DNA of 64,000 nt from Hymenobacter sp. (GTDB lineage Bacteria > Bacteroidota > Bacteroidia > Cytophagales > Hymenobacteraceae). Below the pieces are notes generated by a model. The model saw only the letters and a list, made by a program, of their open reading frames with translations. It was not told the origin of the DNA and did no database searches. Within the stretch, counting starts at the first letter, position 1. Each line of letters starts with the position of its first letter. Positions 58,159 through 64,000 of this stretch are shown in pieces. Where the stretch lies: contig JAQBNT010000242.1 in the NCBI GenBank assembly GCA_028288445.1, forward strand, positions 62,001-126,000, given 5' to 3'. Made by a program: the position numbers and the translations under genes.

Positions 58159-59646
58159 CTAGAACCCCGGGTTTTGCTTGGCCTGGGGGTTGGTGTTGAT
58201 TTCGGCCTGCGGAATGGGGAAGAGCAGGTAGTTGGCATCGCGGACGCCGGTGCGCCGTTGCGCAATGATGTCCAGCGCGGTCACGGTGTGGGTGGCCGCG
58301 GCATCGGCGGCCGTGTGGCGGGCGTAGCGCACCAAATCCCACCACCGCTCGCCTTCGAAAGCCAGCTCCAAGCGGCGCTGGCGGTCTATTTCGTTGCGCA
58401 GGGCCTGCTTGCTGGCGGCCTGCGGCGAGGCCGTGGTGAGGGCAGAGAGGCCGGCGCGCTGGCGCACCAGGTTCAGCTTGGCCAGCACGTCGGGGCTGGG
58501 GCCGGTGAGCTCGTTGCCGGCTTCGGCGTAGGCCAGCAGCACTTCGGCGTAGCGCAGCACGTAGGTGTTGTCCACGGAGTTGAAGTTGCCGCCGATGCTG
58601 GTCGACTTGTACACGAAGGGGCCCCGGTCGCTGATGGCGTTGGTGCCGGGGAGGCGGTTTTTGCGGCAGTCGATGTAGCTGACGTGGTTGCGCCCGATAA
58701 AGCCGCCGCCCGAGGTCAGCACGTTGCCGACAAAGGCCCAGCGCTGGTCATTCACCGTGTCGGCATAGGCAATCAGCTCATCCGAAGGCAGGTTGTACTT
58801 CGAAAAAGAGTACGTGGCCAGCGGAAACGGCAGCACCAGGTCGGGCACGCCGTTGCCCGAGTCGAGCGTGCCGGCAAACTGCACTTCGAAGAGGGACTCG
58901 GCTCCTTTGTTCTCGGCGGGGAAAAGTGACCGGAAAGGGGGAAGTACGATGTTGTTGGCAATGACCTTGTTGGCCGCCGCTTGGGCCGCGGCCCAGTTGC
59001 GTTGCGTGAGCTGCACGCGGGTTAGCAGGGCGTTGGCCGATTTTTTGGTGGCGCGGTTGGGGTTCACGTTGGCCATCTGCACGGCCGCCTGGCTCAGGTC
59101 ATTCACCACTTGTGCGTACACTTCTTCGGCAGAAGCACGGGGCAGGTTCAACTCCGCTGGCGAAGCCGATTCGGCCGGCGCAAGGTGCATGGGTACGCCG
59201 CCGTAGGCGCGCACCAAGTTGAAGTAACACAAGCCGCGCACGAAGCGGGCCTCGCCCAGAATCTGGCTGCGCCGGGCGGTGTCCATCGTGACGGTAGGCA
59301 CGTACTTAAGCACGATGTTGGCCCGGTTGATGCCCAGGTAGGCCTGCCGAAACACATTGCCAACCTGCCCGGTGCCAGAGGTCCAGGCAATGTTGCGTAG
59401 CGCAATCACGTCGTTGCTGAGGCTGGTGACGTTGTCGCTCGGCATCTCGCCCATCGTCAGCAGGTCCTGGCCGTAGGCCCCGGAGGGTTGCAGGGCATCG
59501 TACGCCGCCGTGAGGCTGGATTCGGCATCGTCGGGCGAGGTAAAGAAGTTGCTGGGCGTGATGCTGGTGAGCGGCTCCTTCTGGAGGAAATCGCAGCCGG
59601 CCAGCAGCGTAAGCGCGCAAATAGGGAGGATAAATAACTTTTTCAT
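58159..59646 (-). CDS. susD: SusD/RagB-family glycan-binding lipoprotein
   Basis: Lipobox LTLLAGCDFLQKEPLTSITPSNFFTSPDDAESSLTAAYDAL; FEGERWWDLVRYAR; LLFPIPQAEINTNPQAKQNPGF. Confidence 0.97.
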   Translation of the reverse strand: MKKLFILPICALTLLAGCDFLQKEPLTSITPSNFFTSPDDAESSLTAAYDALQPSGAYGQDLLTMGEMPSDNVTSLSNDVIALRNIAWTSGTGQVGNVFRQAYLGINRANIVLKYVPTVTMDTARRSQILGEARFVRGLCYFNLVRAYGGVPMHLAPAESASPAELNLPRASAEEVYAQVVNDLSQAAVQMANVNPNRATKKSANALLTRVQLTQRNWAAAQAAANKVIANNIVLPPFRSLFPAENKGAESLFEVQFAGTLDSGNGVPDLVLPFPLATYSFSKYNLPSDELIAYADTVNDQRWAFVGNVLTSGGGFIGRNHVSYIDCRKNRLPGTNAISDRGPFVYKSTSIGGNFNSVDNTYVLRYAEVLLAYAEAGNELTGPSPDVLAKLNLVRQRAGLSALTTASPQAASKQALRNEIDRQRRLELAFEGERWWDLVRYARHTAADAAATHTVTALDIIAQRRTGVRDANYLLFPIPQAEINTNPQAKQNPGF

Positions 59647-59671
59647 GGGAATTCCAGGGAGGGGAAGCGGC

Positions 59672-62600
59672 TTAGAAATTGGCGTTGAGCCCTACGGTAT
59701 AGATGCGCGAAGTGGGGTATACCCCGAAGTCGCGGCCCAGGCTGGTGGAGGAGAAGGGGTCGGCGCTGACCTCCGGGTCGTAGCCGAGGTAATTCGTCCA
59801 GGTCACTAGGTTCTGGCCCGTCACGTACAGGCGCAAGGTCTTGATGGCCGCGTGTTTGGAGAAGCTGGCGGGCACGTTGTAGGCCAGCGTCAGGTTCTTG
59901 AGGCGCACGTAGGAGCCGTCCTCGATGAAGCGGGTCGAGAGGCGGTTGTTGCCGTTCGGGTCGCTGCGCACGGGGCGCGGAATGTCGGTATCGGTGTTGG
60001 TAGGCGTCCAGTGGTTCAGCACGCGGGTGCTTTGGTTCAGCGGGTCGGTCTGGCCTTCGGTCACGGTGCGGGTTTGGTTGTAGATGTCGTTGCCGAAGCT
60101 GCCCTGGAAGAACACGCTCAGCTCAAGCCCTTTGTAAGCGAAGGAGTTGGTGACACCCGCAAACACCCTGGGGTTGGGGTTGCCGATGATGGTGCGGTCG
60201 CTGGCGTTGATGACGCCGTCGCCGTTCAGGTCCTTGAATTTGATGTCGCCGGGAGCCGTTTTGGTGTTCTGGTAGATGCCCGTGGAAGAGCCTTTGTTCA
60301 GGGCCGCCAGCTGGTCGGCGGTTTGAATGATGCCATCGGCCACGTAACCGTAGAACACGCCGAGCGGCGTGCCGGGCTGCAGGATGGTGTTGCCCTGGAG
60401 GATGGTGCGCGGCACCTGCACGCCAGCGTCGTTGGCCTGCGTGCCCAGGTCCAGCACCTTGTTGCGGTTGCCCGAGATGTTGAAGTTGGTGGTCCAGGCG
60501 AAAGCGCCGTTCTGGCCGTCCACGTTGTTCGTCACCAGGCCCAGCTCGATGCCCCGGTTCTGAATCGTGCCAATGTTTTGGAGGATGGTCAGGTTCTGCG
60601 CGCCCGAGCTCTGCGGGATGGGCACGCTGTTGAGCAAGTCCTTGGTTTGCTTGTCGTAGATGTCGAAGGTGAAGGTGAGGCGGTTGTTGAACATGCCCAA
60701 ATCGATGCCCCCGTTGTACTGGTACGTGGTTTCCCACTTCACCTCGTTGCCGATGTCGCTTTGCGAAATCCCGCCCACGATGGTGCCGCCCGTGCCCTGG
60801 TAATTGTAGCCCAGGCCGTAGCGCGAGTAGCGCTGGTAGGTGTAAAACTCCGAGTTGCCGTTGGCCCCGAAGCTGGCGCGCAGCTTCAAATCCGAAATAG
60901 CCTTGGTTTGCGGGAAGAACGATTCTTTCGACACGCGCCAGCCCAGCGCCACGGCCGGAAAGTAGCCAAAGCGGTTGGCCGCGCTGAACTTGCTGCTGGC
61001 ATCGGCCCGGAAGCTCACCGTGGCCAGGTAGCGCTCATCGTAGTTGTAAATGGCACGGCTGAACAGGCTGAACAGCGCCCATTGGTCGGCGTAGCTGCCC
61101 GGAATACCGTCTGCGATGGACCCGCCGCTGAGGTAGGGCACGGCGTTGGAGGCGAAGCTCTTGGTGCCCGCGCCCGAAGTGAAGCGGTCGGACGCCTGCA
61201 TCGACTGGCCGGCCAGCACCGTGAGGTGGTGCTTGTCGCCGAGGGTGGGGTTGTAGGTCAGCGTGTTTTCCAGCAGCCAGATGGTCTGCTGGTTGGTAGC
61301 CGTGCGGGCCGAGCCGCGCAGCGAGGGGTCCACGCCGGGCAGGGCCAACGGCGGGTAGTTGCGGCTGATGAACGTATTCTCGGTCTGGTAGCGCAGGTCG
61401 AGGGCCGCCGAGGAGCGCAGCGTCAGGTTCTTGAGGATGTCCAGCTCGCCGAAGATGTTGCCGATGGTCTGGTACACCACGGCCTTGTTGCTGCTTTCCT
61501 GCAGGTTACCAATCGGGTTGTCGAAGTTCGAGGCGAAGGTATTCACGCTGTACATGCCCAGCGCATTCAGCACCGGAATGGTCGGAATCTGGGTCAGGGC
61601 GGCTATCACCGTGCCCGAACTGCCCGCGCCCAGCTCCGAACGCACGCTGCCGTTGGTGAAGCTGCGGCTCATGTTCAGGTTCGTGCCCAGCCGGAACCGG
61701 TTGCTGATGTGTTGGTCCAGGTTCAGCTTGAAATTGTAGCGGTCGAAGCCCGAATTGATGTTGATGCCGTCCTGCTTGAAGTAGCCTCCGGCCAGGTAGT
61801 AGCGGGTTTTTTCCGTGCCGCCGCTCACATTGAGCTGGTAGCTCTGGATGTCGGCCGGGCGGTACACTTCATCCTGCCAGTCGGTGTTATAAGGCGGCAG
61901 GTTGTTGAGGTCGGCGAAGCCGGGGGCCTGGCCGGCATTGGCCAGCACCTCGTTATACTCCTTCGCAAACTGCGCCGAGTTGAGCACGTCCAGCTTTTTG
62001 CGCAGCTTCTGGCGGCCGTAGTACACGCTCAGGCCCACCTGCGCCTGGCCCACTTTGCCCTTCTTGGTCGTAACCACCACCACGCCGTTGGCGGCGCGTA
62101 CGCCATAAATGGCCGCGCCCGCGCCGTCCTTCAGCACGTCAATGCTCTCAATGTCGCTGGGGTTGATGGTGTTGAGCGGGTTCAGGCGCTGGTTGCCCAC
62201 CTTTAGCTCCTGGCTGCCTTCGTAATCGGGCAGTACCGGCACGCCGTCAATCACATACAGCGGCGAGCCGTTCAGGCTTACTGAGGCGTTGCCCCGTATC
62301 CGCACGTTGATGCCCGCGCCGGGTGCACCCGATGGGGCCGTTACCTGCACGCCGGGCGCCTGGCCCTGCAGCGCTTGGTCGAAGCCCGCCACCGGCTGGC
62401 GTGCCAGCGCCGCGCCGCTTACTGACGCTACCGACGTAGTCAACTCCTGGCGGGTTTGGGTGCCGTAGCCCACCACCACGACTTCTTTCAGCGCCTGCGT
62501 ATCGTCTTTCAGCTGGATGCTGAACGTGGTGGTAGTGCCCACCGGCACCTCCTGCCGGACGAAGCCAACGGAGGTGAATACCAACGTGCTGCCTTCCGGG

Positions 62601-62881
62601 GCACTCAGCGAAAAGTTGCCGTTGACATCAGTCGCCGTACCGTTGGTGGTGCCCTTCACGAGCACCGTAACGCCGGGCAGGCCTTCGCCGGCCGCATTCG
62701 TTACGCGCCCCGTCACGGGAGTGTCGCGCACGGCACGGGCCGGGAGCACGGTCCTAAAACTGGCAGCCTGCACGGCGGGCGCGGCCCCCAGGCCCGTGAG
62801 TAATGTGCCGCTCAGCGCGGAAGTGAGCAGCGCCTTCCTAAAGGGCCCGGGGCCCGGTAAAAATGGTAAAGGAGTTGGCAT
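59672..62881 (-). CDS. susC: SusC/RagA-family TonB-linked outer membrane protein
   Basis: VTGRVTNAAGEGLPGVTVLVKGTTNGTATDVNGNFSL; EVVVVGYGTQTRQELTTSVASVSG; plug GVQVTAPSGAPGAGINVRIRGNASVSLNGSPLYVIDGVP; VLKDGAGAAIYGVRAANGVVVVTTKKG. Confidence 0.97.
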   Translation of the reverse strand: MPTPLPFLPGPGPFRKALLTSALSGTLLTGLGAAPAVQAASFRTVLPARAVRDTPVTGRVTNAAGEGLPGVTVLVKGTTNGTATDVNGNFSLSAPEGSTLVFTSVGFVRQEVPVGTTTTFSIQLKDDTQALKEVVVVGYGTQTRQELTTSVASVSGAALARQPVAGFDQALQGQAPGVQVTAPSGAPGAGINVRIRGNASVSLNGSPLYVIDGVPVLPDYEGSQELKVGNQRLNPLNTINPSDIESIDVLKDGAGAAIYGVRAANGVVVVTTKKGKVGQAQVGLSVYYGRQKLRKKLDVLNSAQFAKEYNEVLANAGQAPGFADLNNLPPYNTDWQDEVYRPADIQSYQLNVSGGTEKTRYYLAGGYFKQDGININSGFDRYNFKLNLDQHISNRFRLGTNLNMSRSFTNGSVRSELGAGSSGTVIAALTQIPTIPVLNALGMYSVNTFASNFDNPIGNLQESSNKAVVYQTIGNIFGELDILKNLTLRSSAALDLRYQTENTFISRNYPPLALPGVDPSLRGSARTATNQQTIWLLENTLTYNPTLGDKHHLTVLAGQSMQASDRFTSGAGTKSFASNAVPYLSGGSIADGIPGSYADQWALFSLFSRAIYNYDERYLATVSFRADASSKFSAANRFGYFPAVALGWRVSKESFFPQTKAISDLKLRASFGANGNSEFYTYQRYSRYGLGYNYQGTGGTIVGGISQSDIGNEVKWETTYQYNGGIDLGMFNNRLTFTFDIYDKQTKDLLNSVPIPQSSGAQNLTILQNIGTIQNRGIELGLVTNNVDGQNGAFAWTTNFNISGNRNKVLDLGTQANDAGVQVPRTILQGNTILQPGTPLGVFYGYVADGIIQTADQLAALNKGSSTGIYQNTKTAPGDIKFKDLNGDGVINASDRTIIGNPNPRVFAGVTNSFAYKGLELSVFFQGSFGNDIYNQTRTVTEGQTDPLNQSTRVLNHWTPTNTDTDIPRPVRSDPNGNNRLSTRFIEDGSYVRLKNLTLAYNVPASFSKHAAIKTLRLYVTGQNLVTWTNYLGYDPEVSADPFSSTSLGRDFGVYPTSRIYTVGLNANF

Positions 62882-63232
62882 GGGTTGGTGAGTTGGGTGG
62901 GAAATGAGAATTGGGATGCAGCAACTAAAAATCGGCGGCCCCGGCTTGGCTTTGCCTGCCCGGGTACCGTTAGCAGTTCGAGGGTATTGGGGCCGGGCCA
63001 CTCTCCGCTCGCTCGCCAGTAACTGCGGAAAAAGACGTTTGGCTGCCGACCGGAAGCCCGGTGCCGCTAGCTTTAGCAATGCAAACGATTGGGGCTGGAA
63101 TGGTCATTTAGGCAGATGATTCCAACAAAGGTCCTGGCCCAGCCCTGGCATCACTATCTCATTTGTACCAAAATCTGTTCATCAGAATACATTCAAGTAA
63201 AACTGATGTTAATCAGCAGGTTGATTAATAAA

Positions 63233-63267
63233 AAAAGTGACACCCGCACGAGGCGAGTGTCACTTTT
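63233..63267. terminator. Terminator-like hairpin between HTCS and susC
   Basis: AAAAGTGACAC ... GTGTCACTTTT. Confidence 0.8.
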
Positions 63268-63290
63268 AGCACACGATTCGAGACAATCTA

Positions 63291-64000
63291 TCAGTGCGTC
63301 GAGGAGGTGTGCAGCGCCCGGAACTTGGAGGGGGTGAGCTGGTAGCGGGTGCGGAAGCTGGCCGTGAAATACGACGGCGACGAGAAGCCCAGCTCGTAGG
63401 CAACCTCGGCAATGGTAAGGGTGTCGTCGAGCAGCAGGTCGCGGGCCTTGGTGAGGCGCACGCCCTGAATAAAGTCGGTGACGCCGGTGCCCAGCACGGC
63501 CTTCACTTTGCGGTAGAGCTGCATGCGCGACACGCCCAAGCTGCGGGCCACGTCCTCCACGCTCAGGTCGGTTTTGGTAAGATTGGCCTCGACCGTAGCG
63601 GTGAGGTCGGCCAGGAATTTCTGGTCTGGGTTCGTCTGTATCGTAGCCGTGTCGACGCTTAGTTGGCGGCGGACATGCTCGCGCTGGCGGGCGCGGTTGG
63701 CCAGCAGGGTGCGCACGCTTTCGAGCAGGAAGGTGGGGTTGAAGGGCTTGGTGAGGTAGAGGTCGGCCCCGGCCTGCACGCCTTCGAGCTGCTGCTCCGC
63801 GGCACCGCGGGCCGTGAGCAGGACGACGGGAATGTGCGAGGTGCGCCAGTCGGCGCGCAGGCGGGCCACGACTTCCAAACCGCTGAGGCCGGGCATCATC
63901 ACGTCGCACACGACCAGGTCGGGAATGAGCTCGGTGGCCAGCCGAAAGCCCGTGTGGCCATCGGTGGCGCTTTGCACCCGGTAGCTGCCGCCGAGCTTAC
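63291..64000 (-). CDS. Receiver plus AraC-type HTH C-terminal part of a probable hybrid two-component regulator (HTCS); 5' end outside window
   Basis: PDLVVCDVMMPGLSGLEVVARLRADWRTSHIPVVLLTARGAAEQQLEGVQAGADLYLTKPFNPTFLLESV; AraC HTH LSVEDVARSLGVSRMQLYRKVKAVLG...IAEVAYELGFSSPSYFTASFRTRYQLTPSKFR. Confidence 0.93.
   Translation of the reverse strand, partial: KLGGSYRVQSATDGHTGFRLATELIPDLVVCDVMMPGLSGLEVVARLRADWRTSHIPVVLLTARGAAEQQLEGVQAGADLYLTKPFNPTFLLESVRTLLANRARQREHVRRQLSVDTATIQTNPDQKFLADLTATVEANLTKTDLSVEDVARSLGVSRMQLYRKVKAVLGTGVTDFIQGVRLTKARDLLLDDTLTIAEVAYELGFSSPSYFTASFRTRYQLTPSKFRALHTSSTH

Noticed and set aside
59852-62206. 784-aa plus-strand ORF opposite susC
   Set aside because: Antisense shadow ORF typical of GC-rich genes; His/Val/Gly-rich composition and no motifs, while the opposite strand is an unmistakable SusC.

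Overview
GC-rich Bacteroidota DNA, Hymenobacter-like in style (T9SS sorting tail, SusC/SusD, no obvious Shine-Dalgarno sites). This assignment is inferred from the sequence alone. Parts of the window: (1) 0.3-8.5 kb, STAS-like protein, multi-PAS histidine kinase with a LuxR-type response regulator, SDR, GH1-like protein and RmlD-like reductase. (2) 9-18.6 kb, stress and storage genes: cyanophycinase next to isoaspartyl peptidase/asparaginase, RES-like protein, two DUF892/YciF ferritin-like proteins, an SGST-repeat secreted protein, KGG stress protein and a PAS kinase. (3) 18.6-43 kb, accessory region with alpha/beta hydrolases, two Ohr/OsmC proteins, oxidoreductases, a T9SS cargo protein and many decayed genes. 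(4) 42.6-47.5 kb, plasmid-type replication and partition module: Rep_3-like initiator, six perfect 20-bp iterons including a 28-bp-arm inverted pair, ParA, a small partner protein, a palindromic parS/operator candidate, and a DUF4172-type Fic protein with its own operator-like repeats. (5) 48-50.4 kb, cupin, NmrA-like protein and remnants. (6) 50.5-64 kb, a polysaccharide utilisation locus: GH5, three GH30, carboxylesterase, SusD, SusC and an HTCS-type regulator cut by the window edge. The most notable points are the replication/partition/Fic module, the GH30-triplicated PUL, a family of long palindromic repeats, and a shared GGGACctttGTCCC promoter block. All family calls come from reading motifs; no database search was run.
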